Positions 1-11,599 of a stretch of DNA of 64,000 nt are shown here, in pieces. The notes below the pieces were generated by a model, which was given only the letters and a program-made list of their open reading frames with translations, had not been told where the DNA came from and searched no databases. Position 1 is the first letter of the stretch. The number at the start of each line of letters is the position of its first letter. Both the position numbers and the translations under genes were made by a program. The DNA lies in contig JAFKAC010000036.1 in NCBI GenBank assembly GCA_025766275.1, positions 248,001-312,000 of the forward strand, in the 5' to 3' direction. This DNA is from Lactarius indigo (Eukaryota; Basidiomycota; Agaricomycetes; Russulales; Russulaceae).

Positions 1-295
1 TGGGCTTTACGTGGCGAATGTCAATTATTTCATACAAGCTAGACACTAGCCTCGCACGAGACGGGATTGAAAGAGATATGCTCAAATTGTCACGTGGAGC
101 CTGAGGAAGGCAGGTACAATTACCAACTGTGAGCGCGCAGCGTGCGGCGTGTTGCATGTAAGGCAGGAGAATAATATTTCAAAGCCGTTCGGAGGGTACA
201 GTGGAAATCAATGGTTTTTACCTCCTCTAATCTAAAGTTTATCACGCGACCAGCTGTGACCGAAGGTGAGCTGACGAAGCATCAAGCCAAGCGAA

Positions 296-720
296 CTACG
301 GGACGTACCTCTTCTCGAACTTCTGGTTGACGGACATCATCTTGACGTTCTCATCCTGCTTAACGTCGTTCCATGGGGTAGGGGTTAGACTTGGTCCAGA
401 TGACTGCACAGGCGGAGAGTCAGTGTTCGAAGAACAAGGGTATAAAAAATGTAAGGTGGTGGAGGCTCACTATGCGGGCCACGCGCAAGGCGGGTGAGAT
501 ACCACGAACCACCAGGCAACGACAGCGCCTACGACAACGTAGCTGTGGATAAAGGTCAACTGTTGGAAGTACGAGGGGCGCACGACGAAGGTGCTCACAT
601 CGGGATAGCCTTGACGAACCTAGTGAGTCACGCTTCCCAGAAAATGTAGAAAAGAGTGGTGCACACCTCAACGGCCCACCAGTTCCTCATGAAGGAATTG
701 CGAACGGGTCCAGCAGGCAT
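296..720 (-). CDS. NDUFA4/MLRQ (B12D)-like complex I accessory subunit, frame broken twice
   Basis: Small mitochondrial inner-membrane protein of the MLRQ/B12D type, expected about 80 residues. Four exons fit: 667-720, 599-609, 471-542 and 296-403, with GT..AG introns. The start reads MPAGPVRNSFMRNWWAVE. A single membrane helix follows, then a WYLTRLARGPH stretch, then WTKSNP..TPWNDVKQDENVK, and the frame ends FEKRYVP. Two single extra T bases on the coding strand break the frame: one between VVA and GGSWYL in exon 3, one between NP and TPWND in exon 4. Without them exon lengths sum to a multiple of three. Family assignment is from recalled consensus of fungal MLRQ-like proteins. The two insertions could be sequencing errors, because the protein is otherwise well preserved. 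Confidence 0.72.
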
Positions 721-3684
721 TAGTCGGTTTATTGATTGAATAACTACTGAGAACTGAGTGGTGATGTAGAGAATAATCCGCCTTGCAGCGGTGTTTTCGG
801 TGGTGTGTCACGATGTCACAAATGTGTCACTCAAGTTTGAACCTCGCTACTCGCCACTCGCCGAAAACTTTCTCACAACACATTTTTCCGAATTCCGAAT
901 CTGCTCCACGTGTCGACTTTCCAGAACTTTGAACTGACTCTGCCTCTGGTTCGCTTTACTAGCACTGTATGAAATTCTAGACGGAAAATTTTGTTCGTTA
1001 GCCGATCGACGTTTCATCTCGGACAGCTTGGTTCACACTAGGTCGCCGCATTGCACAAACAAAATACGAAGATACCAATCTTCTCGGATTGGAAGCGTAC
1101 GAGTCGGTACGACTGCTTGTTCGCGCAATGCTAGCGTCTAGGCCATAACATATTTCGCCTTGCTTGAGCGCTTCACTCTGTCTGACTTTCTTCTGGTGTG
1201 ACGTCTCCTATCTAGTTTACGTCTTCAAGACCTTTTCATCTGCGTACTCAGGACTACAGTATGGTGGTACCTCAGACTCGTTCAAAGGACTTACTATAAT
1301 GACATCTCCTTGGAAATACTTCCGAGTGAATGCGCCAAGATGTTGTTATCTGTTGACAATTGTAGTTTTCTTTCCTCCATTTGCCGAGTCGGCGCCTGCT
1401 GACTGCCCCTGGTTGTGCACTTGTGCGAATGATTCCACATGGGTCTATTAGGGTTTTACCGACAGTAGAGCGTCCCAGGCCATGTCGAATGAGTATGTCA
1501 TAACGTCAGTACGTTCAGGTGCACCCCGCCTCGCGGATCGCGTGCTTCCCTTACAAGGACCATATGCTCCCTGACGCAGCGCGTAACAGCTTCTTCGCTT
1601 TCTATGACCTGGAGCCGAAAACCTACGAAGCCATGGACCGCATACGGTAGACTGTTCACTAAGCATGCAGCCGCTTGCAACCGGGGTAAGGACCTGCGCC
1701 GGAGAATCTACCGACTGCACAACTTGTGCCTACGAAGACCTTGACACTCCGATATGTGCAATAGCGTGAAGGCAGTGAGCGGGCTGAATGCCCAAATCAT
1801 TGACTTCTGGGCCCTCCAAATAAGGCGCGTGAGGGGATTTTCAAAGGAGAAAGGTGAGTGGCCGGAGCGGTGAGCCTCCCTCGCCTCGCCTCTCAGGTGG
1901 GCGAGAGCAAGGCGCCTTCCTTTTAATGATGGCAATTCCGGATGTGGAACTCGGGGCACTCGGGTTGCTTTTTTCTCCATTCCTTGCACTTCAGCCCCAA
2001 TCGCAAATTCGAAGAAACTCCAAAGATATCCCGACGGGCATTACGGTTTATCTCTGTCTGTACGTGTCACACGAGTCAAAATATCCTCTTGAGGGATGGC
2101 AGCAGCACGCGGCGGTGCTTCCTTCTCAGCGCTTTACAGTGCCCCAGCCGCCTCGTAATATTTCGGCACTCCCTACTAAGGGTGTCTATTCGCCGCTCGA
2201 CTCTGTCCAAGAAAGGAGAGAAAAAGGGATAGGAAAAAAAAGTAAATGAGATAAGCTCGCAGCCTAACGTCCGACCCCGTACAGTGCGGCACAGGTTGTG
2301 GCGCTTCTGCCAGAAGGCCAGACCTGGCGCACAATTTTCTGAATCTTGTCACGATCGTGTCGCCGTCTACCCCGTACCGACAAATAGTAATAATAAAATA
2401 GCACGGTGAAAGTAGGCTTCTTTTGATCCTCGCCCGCTCACCAAAGTACGTGTGCAGTGTGGCCAAGCCCCGCATCGGCCGCCCAAGAAGATGTGGGGAC
2501 TCAGAGGGGGGAGGAGTAAACCTGTCCGTGCAACGGTGGAGAGTCGGCTTCTTGTTCTGACCTGTTCCTGGCCTAGTGTAAGCCACATCTCATCGGAAAT
2601 TAACACCTCGTTACCATCCGCAGCACTGATGCAATTTTATATACCAGTGGCCTTCTTTTAATTCACTTGCTCCGTGTGCTCTCGCACGCCATATGTTCTT
2701 GCGCAGTGCAACGACCCTTGCTCCTCCTATTATATTACTATTATCAATTTATTGATTGGGTGCTTCCAGCCCTAGCGGAATGAAAGTCGGCTATTAGGGC
2801 TCAGACTATTATTGGTTCAACGGCGTTTTGTCTTGGCCTTGTATCTCTATAGCTATTTAGATTTGCCGATCCTACTTGTTCGTAATTGCGGCACCATTTT
2901 TTTTCTTTCACTCCTGTTTCACTCTGGACTATATGTTTGTACGAGTGGCCGCAGCCGTTTGAGTTCATGGAGATGGTCACTTGCGCATAGGTACTGTACA
3001 TAATATCTAACGACGGAATTCACTTGGGTCTCGCGAGTTTCACGGACAGAGTTGTCACCTTACTCCAGGGGTATCGGCACTTACTCATGACGGAAGCCAC
3101 GTCTTGGCTGGCCACTTGTGTTTTCATTAAGCTGCCTCTCCTTTTCTGCCATATTCGGATGGAGTTCTTGACAGGTCGGGCTATCTACGACTTGCAATGA
3201 ACAAATACAGAAGTTGGGGCTCGAAGACGTATTTATTATTATATGGCAGCAGCGTTCGACTTAGCTACTATATCGTATGGGCGTTATCCAAGAGCGGCAG
3301 ATGCCCGGAAACTACTGTGAACGACCTATATGTAGATGCTAACTGATTTGAATACAAACGGAGAGTATCGACGTGCATTATCACCCACGTGTATATGCTA
3401 GGCAACGCCCGCGAAGCAAGGCATTAGTGAGAATTAGTGGGAGGGGGGACCCTGACCGGGCAGGCGTCCGTACTGGGATTTAGCCAAAAAAAAAAGTGAG
3501 AGCAAACAAAACGGAGAAAGAGCAAGAGAAGGTACGAGAACTGGGATTAAAAACGAAGACGAAATGGAAAGCAAAACCGAAAGCAAAATGATTCAAGCAA
3601 CAGTGCAGTGCGTGGGTAAGATAACAGAGAATGAAGAGACAGAAATGGGAATGACGCGAAGGTCGGCGCGGAGACTGAGCACGA
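721..3684. other. Intergenic, no recognisable gene
   Basis: Open frames here are short, lie on both strands and give no recognisable protein. The stretch includes the upstream region of the MLRQ-like gene and the 3' flank of the zinc-cluster gene. An A-rich purine stretch lies at 3485-3600. I cannot exclude a poorly conserved multi-exon gene. Confidence 0.5.
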
Positions 3685-5395
3685 CTATGCCTGTCGTTGT
3701 ATCTTTGTGAGTGGTGGCGAGTCCTCCTCGTAGTCACTCTCTTCGAGGCCATCGCCGTGAGACCGCTTCCTTCCCCGGCCGCGCCAAGTCATCTCCGGGT
3801 ACTCGCATTGTCTGCATCGCTTCGCACATTGCCTATACAAGGGACGACGCCGTCAACATCCCACTCAACGGACTCCAGAAAGAGAACTCACTGGCACGAG
3901 TTATTCTGACGATCACCGGGCAGAGGGCGGCACTGGATCTTCCGCCGACGACAAAAGAGGCATGCCAGCTTGGCACGCAATACAGGGCGCTTGCGTCCCA
4001 ACAGGGGTAAAGTAAAAGCCGACTCCAGTGCGCTCTTGCTGTCGTTTATGGACGATTCCGGAGCGCCGGACGAAGATGACGGGCGAGATGACAGTGACGA
4101 GAGCGGGCTTGACGCAGCAGAATGATCCTCCTTGCCGGACCCTGGCAGCGCTGGTTGGAGCTGCGCCAGATCACAGGGCTTCCGTAAGTGGATGCGTAAC
4201 GGCGTAGGTTGGGAGGAGCAGTTCAAATGCTTACCTTACGTAGCCGCGGGAGCGTGTCGTAATCATGGGTAGCAACTTCAGGGAAGGGGTGTGCTAGTGT
4301 GTGAGCCTGCTGAGGCGTTACGAGAGACAAATTCTGTGGCGGAGTGATGGCACACGTAGTGGGTAGGCGCTTCGGAGGAAACAAGGCCTTGCGTTTGTGT
4401 GGGTCCAAGCGCCGCTAGAAGGGGCACCTGCACCAGAGTCGAGCAAGGGTCCCTAACCCCAGTGACCAGAGAGAGCGACGTAGATGTCATCTGGGCTGCA
4501 TTGGGTGAGGATGCCGAGATGCCGAAAGAGCCTAGTCTATCTCCGAGAGCAGGCGTAGGTGCCTGCCGTGCCTGTGGATCTTGTGGCTCAAGTGCATGAG
4601 CGAGGGACGAGACACGGGAGTGAAGCGTGCCTATCGAAGGCGAAGCAGGTGACTCATGCTTTAGCACTTGATACAAGGAGCTGTGGCGCAGTGGCACAGG
4701 TGCCAGGGGAGACGGTGTCATTGGACCAACGTTCAAAAAGCGATCAGTAGACAAGACACCGCTCAGAGGGTGGACGAGCAGGGAATTATTTGTATAAGGG
4801 GGAGGAGGTTCATCGAATAAGCTCTGGTCGGAGTCAATTGCCAACTCAGTTTGTGAGAGCTCCTCATGGCTCGCAAAACCAGATGGGCCGATCCGATGCA
4901 GATGAAGCGCTGGTAGCGTCGACCCTGAGAAGCTGTTGGGAATTGACACCCTGCTAACCCCCTGGATGTATGGGGTTGTGTACGAGGGCTGGGTCGCGAA
5001 TTAATCAGTATAAGCCTGTGGGACGACACATTTGCAACGACAAAATTCACCTGTTCGCGAGAGGGGAGCGCCTGCTTCTGCTCCTGTGCGTGGAGACGAG
5101 ATTCCCGAGTATACGCGTGGTGAAGAGGCATGGCCTCGTACGTATTTCTGGGACGGTAGTAGTCTGGCTGTGGTAGATCTTGCCCAGAGTACGACATCGA
5201 AGAGGTGTGGAAAGCTACTGGATCGACGGTGTGCCATGGTCCTCCAGGCGTTGCGACTAGAGGTGCCCATTCATAGCCAAAAAGGAGGTTACCCGACTGG
5301 GGAGCGAATTGTGAAGAACCCGCAGAGGTCATGGACGCGGTGTATTGAAGCGAGGCACTACAGCAGGTACAGCGATCATGGATAGGGCACGACAT
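3685..5395 (-). CDS. Zn(2)-Cys(6) fungal transcription factor, zinc cluster near the C terminus
   Basis: Predicted nuclear DNA-binding regulator of about 487 residues. Five exons fit: 5051-5395, 4458-4961, 4235-4414, 3892-4178 and 3685-3832. The summed exon length is divisible by three. The 43-nt intron at 4415-4457 (GTTAGG..TTCTAG) is short, but without it the frame closes. The zinc cluster lies at about residues 416-448 with spacing C-x2-C-x6-C-x11-C-x2-C-x6-C, beginning CLFCRRRKIQC and split by the last intron. The N-terminal about 400 residues are low-complexity and Ser/Pro-rich. A basic then acidic tail (RGRGRKRSHGDG, then EESDYEED) follows the cluster. Most fungal zinc clusters are N-terminal, so the C-terminal position marks a distinct basidiomycete subgroup. 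The start is the first ATG of the long exon 1. Target genes cannot be inferred. Confidence 0.85.
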
Positions 5396-8300
5396 CAACG
5401 CGCACTGGTTGGATCTGGCCAGATGGTGAGTTGATAAATAAGAGAGGGAGGGAAAGAAGAAAGAGAGGGGACTTGAAGGAGGAACGTCCGCTGAGTTCGC
5501 ACGCGCATGCGTCGGTCTTTAGGACATTCTGAACGACGCACTAGTCTGAAAAAGAAGTCTGGGGATCAGTGTCTGGCAGTAATTTATTTGATTATTACAG
5601 TACGCGATCGAGAGAAAAAAAGCCAGTGAACGGTGGTTTTTGACACTTCCAATGCTTCCCTGGCGCCAGACGCCCACGAGCCCCGTTACCCTTTTTCCGA
5701 AATATTTTGACTTTTTGGGGGCATTGGTTGCGGGCGCGCACGCGTATCGCGACCGCTTAGGCAAGCGGCTCGGCCACGGCACGTTTCGAGCCAGAGGGAG
5801 GGTGTGTCTTGCCCCTAAGTTTGGGCCACGTTATTGGGGAATTCCGTTACCGAAAGGACGAGAGTCGCCCCTGATGGACGAGTTGGCAATTGTGTCTAGA
5901 GCTGGGACTAGCTGGTTCTTGGCAGAAGAGGCGAAAAACGAGGACCGGATAATCGGTACAACAGATGTAAGAACCCATTCACAGGACTCCTCTGAAGCGC
6001 CGCGTGCTCCGCTTACAGCTCGCCTGGAAAAGGCTCCGAAATCATCTTTTTTGCGAGCATTCCATTACATCGAAGTAACGTTAGTTTGCGTCGTACAAGA
6101 CGGGCAGCATGGACTTGTGTTTTCCTTTGATTCGATCCTTGGAGCATGCCAGATTATGTTGCATGCTGGCAGACTTTGGAGAATGTTGCTGGTGACAGGA
6201 AGCAGAGCACTATGCTCCGGTACCGTGGCGGGGTAATAAGATCTCAGGGCAAGTTCAGCGCTGGTCCAACAGCCTGCGACCAATCGGGCACTTGGAGCAG
6301 AGTGCCTAACGCGTAAACGAGATATGTTGGTTTGGCGTGAGAGACTAGTTTGACCAATCAAAATTGGAAACTGCACTCCCAGATTAGTCAACGAGTGGCA
6401 TTGTAACGAAATATCCTGGCATCGCCTGGCATACGACCACACCCACGCTTGTCGTATGCCACTGGGATGTTTCAGCACCCTGCAATGGCACAGGGTCGAA
6501 TACTAATTCAGATTATAGTTTCCATCCGCTAGCGCGCACCGCTGTCACTGCAACTAGCATTGGTAGTTGGTGGAAAGTGCTATCCCCCGAAGTAATTACA
6601 GTAACGTGGTCCACGTTCCCGTAGGGGCCGGATTCGGCATGTGCGCTGCTAGGCCCGAAAGCACGAGAGGAGAGGTGGGCAAAAAAAAGCAAGTAGCAAC
6701 AGGCTAGTGAATTTCGATTAAATTAGGGCTTATCTCCTTTTGAGATAGCTACACACACAATTCAAAAGAACGCCACGGCCGAGATCATCGAGTCGCGAGG
6801 AAAGTAAAGGGGGTATTTTCGGCGGAGAGATTCTTCTCTATACTGTATCCATATCATAGTGCTGTCAGTACGTAGTGATAGCGACCCAGCTCCACAGTCG
6901 TCTAACCCTCGGGGAATTCTCTACACCTGAGGCCTCAGGAGCTAACTTTCTGCCGACAGGGGCTTGGGCACGAGCGTTGTACACGGGCGTTCGATTGAGC
7001 ACCAGTCAGAAGACTCTTGTACACATACATACTACCACACATACGTTCATATCTTTACGTGAAGACTAGATCGTTCAGCAGCCCGGAATTTGTTATCCCA
7101 AGCGAGCGCACAGCATTGCAGAAGCCTCGTTCTGTCAAGAAAGCCACATGCCCGCACGCTCAGTTCTAGTCCATGCATACAGCCCTTTCATGTAATAGGC
7201 ACCGGGGACCAAGAAGAAAAAAGGATAAGCGCTGCTACTTTGGCGGATACATACAGTAGATCCAACTGGATCTTGACCTTACCTTGAGAAATGTCCAGAA
7301 CCCAGTCTAAGTGCGCCCACTTAGTGAGTATCCTATATGACGCGCGAGTCTGCGTGTACGTACAGGAGCGACGAGCTAACCGGGAAACTCTGCACCAAGC
7401 TGCTGCCAAGCACCAGACCAATGGGGGGGAGTATTTCCATGCCGTCCATCCAGCTGTCCTTCCACCTTCTAGGGCGGACGCACGCCGACAAACCAAGGAA
7501 ATTTCGATCGGGAAGGGGGGGGGGTTCTTGTACCCGCCTCGCTTCTACATGACCTACCTGCAGCAGTAGCACCTGCGTGCGTTATCACCATTATAGACAA
7601 ATAGCAGCGCGCAACTACGCGCGGCATCGTATGGTGCATGACGGTGCCGATGCACCAACCGCACTACTGTACAACTAGTGACAGGTGTCGACCGTCGCTC
7701 TTCGCATCCAGGCCCGTATCAGGTTTCAGTTGCAGCGTGCCGCCTCATGCCGTCGCGTAGCCATCGTCTCTGAAAGGAAAAGACCACTGTGGGGAGGAGG
7801 CGCGGCGCTGCGAAGGTGGCGCAGTTGGGCTGACTTTAGTATAGTATAAATGCAGACTCAGGCACGCACAACCCCCTGCTTAAAGCGCCCATATTTGCCT
7901 TGCGGCCACGATGGGCCACGAGCCAAGTAAACACACGTCTCTAGCGCGCAAGAAAAGGAGAGAATCAGAAAGAGTCAATGCAGCCGGTGTGTTGCCGTGG
8001 TGGCAGGAGGGGGGGGGGGCTTTGGAGTCAGTACCGATTCACGGAACCCCTGGCTGGCAGAACTCGAAGTCTCGGAGTCTCGGACACATGATGGCCGAAC
8101 GAATTTAGGCTGTTTCGAATCGAAGCAGGATTCTGCTGCAGGAACACCTTTCAGTCGTAGCGACACAACATAAACGCGAGACCTAGCCGGTGGGCCCTAC
8201 CTTCCGAATATGCGAGCGAAAGAGCGAGGCGAAGTCCTGGCGCGCCCCGCCGCTACGGTACCGGGTGTCGCCAACGCCACAGCATCAATCTTAATATGCC

Positions 8301-11300
8301 CAGACTCTACCGAAGATTGGGCGCCGGCTGTCTCCCAGTCCCATCTTTCGTCAATGATGCGATTACCGGGCTTCGGAGCCGTGGGGAGGGAGGAATCTTT
8401 GAGAGTCGTCCGGTGCGAAGGCACGGAACCAGTTTCCAAAATCTGTTGCCAGTACGAGGTACCAGTAGCGGGGGAAAGGGTGGGTGACTAGGAGTCGGAT
8501 GTACTTCCCGACTCTGTGTCCAAGGTCCAGGCTCCGCTCATTCCTCACTCCGCCTCGGACCCGCTAAGCAGCTCAATATTGGGGACCAAATGAACTCCCC
8601 GAACTTGCGTCGCGTAGCACTACTGGCAAGCGACTGATTTTCGCGATGGCCACTGCGGTATTTTTATTATAAGCCACTAACTACTAGTTCCTGAAAAGCT
8701 AACCACGAAGGGTCTTTCGCCTGCGGTTTCCATTTGCTGCGGGGTCTCGATGCATCTTGATGGTTGGTTGACAGTCCTTTGTTCGCCGCACCTGTGCAGT
8801 ACGTTTTCTAACCTCATTTGGTGCACATGCACTCACACTCACTGCCTCTTTTTTGTTTAGATCCCAGTATTCAGATGCCGCAACATAATGTTAGTACGAC
8901 CAGGACTTAGTCTCAGAGGCTAGCTGTCGATAGGCCTTAAGCGAGCCTCACTGAGAACTTGCGTCGAATCTTTCCTGTGTCCTTGACCTTGCTAGTCATG
9001 GGGCAAAATGCGGTGTCATGCGCCGCCCGCCGCCCTTGTGATGTCCAAAAACTATAGAGTTTCCTTCCTTTCCATCTACGAACCCAGTGTAACTTAGTCT
9101 TGGTTGTGGTTACGCCGTGCGCCCAAGTTTGCGCCCAGCTGGCCGGGGTGTCCTCGGCCATCCTGTCTCCGCTCATTCACAACTTGATGCTTCGCCGTGG
9201 CGTAAAGCGGGATCATTGCTACTTACAGTTGGCCGTAACAGTTGTCTCAAGCAGCATGATGCGCTGACGCAGAGCAGCTTATTATGGTCCTGTCTTGTCA
9301 GGACACATGATATTTATTGATCCCGAAAAATGATGGCAATGTGAGCATTGTTTGCTGGTCCGAACCGGAATGGTACAGGCACGCGAACAATCATGCGACC
9401 AAATAAACTATTGTTTCCTCGCTCCAGAAAAACCAGCAATTCCCCGACGGCGTCTTGCACCATAGTGACAGGCAGCGAAACCGTACTCTGGACCATGGGC
9501 CATGTACTAGGTCTTCACCAGTAGAGGTTGGGCGGTGCCAGTGTCAGTCATTAGGAAAACTCTTTAGACAGGAAATAGTCGACGGAGGTCCAGGGTAAAT
9601 AGGGAAGGCGATCAAAACTGGACGTGAGGCAATCTCTGCTTCTGACACAACTACCGTGTAGACATAACCCACTGCCTCAGAGAGCCTCGGCTGAAAATGA
9701 ATGTTTGATTTGACCGTGGAAGATGAGCAAGCTCCTTTCGTTCCCTCTTCGACTTTACGGTGACGAATGCGGGCACCTTGGGCGCACGGCGCGCGTCCAC
9801 AAATTTCGATCTAAATCGGTGCTTTAATGGGTTAGCGGAGGCCTCTTCTGCGATGGCACTGACAGCGGTGTCACGCCTGTCGTTATCCTGCTGAAAGAGT
9901 GATTGCTGCCAAAGCAAGAGCAGGGAAGACACAGCCCATCTCACTTCATGTAAGTAAGCTGGGATGGGGTCCGAAGGGTACTAGATGGCGCTGGGCCTAG
10001 GACATACTATGAGATACTCAAGGCGATGCAGACGCACCCAAAGACAAAAAGTTAAGCCAGTTCTGGCTACAGGAATGGCCACAACATTGACCAAATGTCG
10101 ATGAGCCCTCCTATATTGCATACGACAGGGGCCCGCATGGTCATTTGGATACATTTTCATCTGCAAAAAAAAAAAAAAAGGCTCAGCAGAGGTTCTCTGA
10201 ACGGTCCTCTCTATATGTGCACCATGGGTGGAACGGAAGGGAAATGTTTAGTCGTCAAAACCTCCCGGCTAAAGTCCACCCGGGACACCGAGATCCTTCT
10301 CACATCGAAGACTGAAAAACATGATGCTCTGTGAGCTTTCGAATTGCAAGAAGGTTCGGAACCGTCCGAAGCACACACGAAATGAACTTACCTCTACACG
10401 CACCGACAGGGAGGAGACCTTCCAGCTCAACGGAAAAAAGAACCACCTTTCGCAGTTGGACAGCGTGCCAGCATTAAGCAAAAGGTAGTAAGAGAAGAGC
10501 CCAGAAAACACGAAACCCTCTGATGTTTCAAATTGAATTTGGCACGCCGGTGATGTGAAAGAGGAGTCAGAGAGAGCGCTTACCGAAAAGACGTTACTGT
10601 ACACCAGAGTTGCCCAGAGGGCAGTGGAACAAACAATGGACGATCGACCCCGACCCCGACCCTGAACGCTTCGGCATGCAAAACGAGAACTCGCTTCGGG
10701 AGCAAACAGTTGAACGTGAAGCGTCATGACGTACATCGTCCTTTTGACCAAACACCGCAGTTGACTCAGGCGCTGCACAAAGAGACAAAACGGCGACTCA
10801 GGTGATCATTTGGGAAACCAAGATAATGTGGGAGCCTGAGTGGGCATCTCATCGGGTCCGCCTCAGGCTTTTTTTTTGTGCGCGTAGTTTTTCTGTATGA
10901 AAGCACGAAGTATTGAGTGTCCAAGCAACTCCTAGTAATGACTCACACGAGCGTAACAAATACAAAAAAGTCGAGAAACATGTAGGTTCCACGATAACTC
11001 CATGATGGATGATAAGCTCCAAAAGAGTCCGAGTTTCTTTATTCATGTGACTTATCAAAAAGAAAAAAAACAAGAAAATACGGCATAGCATGTATATGAC
11101 ATAAATCGCGTTACCGCGACAAGAAATAAATAGACCGCCCAACAAGTTGTTCTGACAGAGGTTCAGTGCTATGATTTCGACGTGATCCCCCAAAATATAA
11201 ACAGATTCAGACGATGGCCAAGACGAATCCACGATGAGAGGGAGCGTAAGGGACAAAGTGAGAATGGTATGGGATCAGGACGAGGGCATTTTTGCCCAAG

Positions 11301-11599
11301 ACAGAACAAGAAAGTGGGAAAAGGACTGACAATTCGTGGTGGAGGATGATGATGGTGGTGGTGGTGGTGGGGGGGATGAGGAAGACATCTACAACAAAAT
11401 AATGATACCAACGATTTCATGACTCGTCGACAAGAAGTAAAGGCAGTCCGAAAAGTGGATATAACTAGACTGCTTGCGCGTGGGGGGGGGACATAAGCCA
11501 AAAAAAAAATAATAATGAACAAAGACTTTGAAAAAGATCTCATCGACATTACAACAAACAATTTGGTCAAATCACGGACGGTCATTAGACGACTCGCGC
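5396..11599. other. About 6.2 kb without a recognisable gene
   Basis: Several open frames of 130-200 codons occur here (for example + strand 5640-6236 and - strand 10269-10778). Their translations show no domain, no splice-linked continuation and no coding-like composition. A simple repeat lies at 11344-11376. The 5' part presumably carries the promoter of the zinc-cluster gene, which is transcribed away from it. I see no tRNA or transposon ends. Confidence 0.45.
11344..11376. repeat. GAT/GGT simple repeat
   Basis: A GATGATGAT run passes into about six GGT units and a G run. It is a microsatellite in the 3' flank of the coiled-coil gene. Confidence 0.8.

Noticed and set aside
4408..4460. Apparent frameshift in the zinc-cluster gene
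   Set aside because: A 43-nt GT..AG intron (4415-4457) restores the frame, and total exon length is then a multiple of three.
5640..6236. 198-codon plus-strand open frame
   Set aside because: No domain, no splice partner, and a comparable open frame on the other strand. Likely chance in GC-rich DNA.
10269..10778. 169-codon minus-strand open frame
   Set aside because: Low-information Ser/Phe/Cys-rich translation without a recognisable family.
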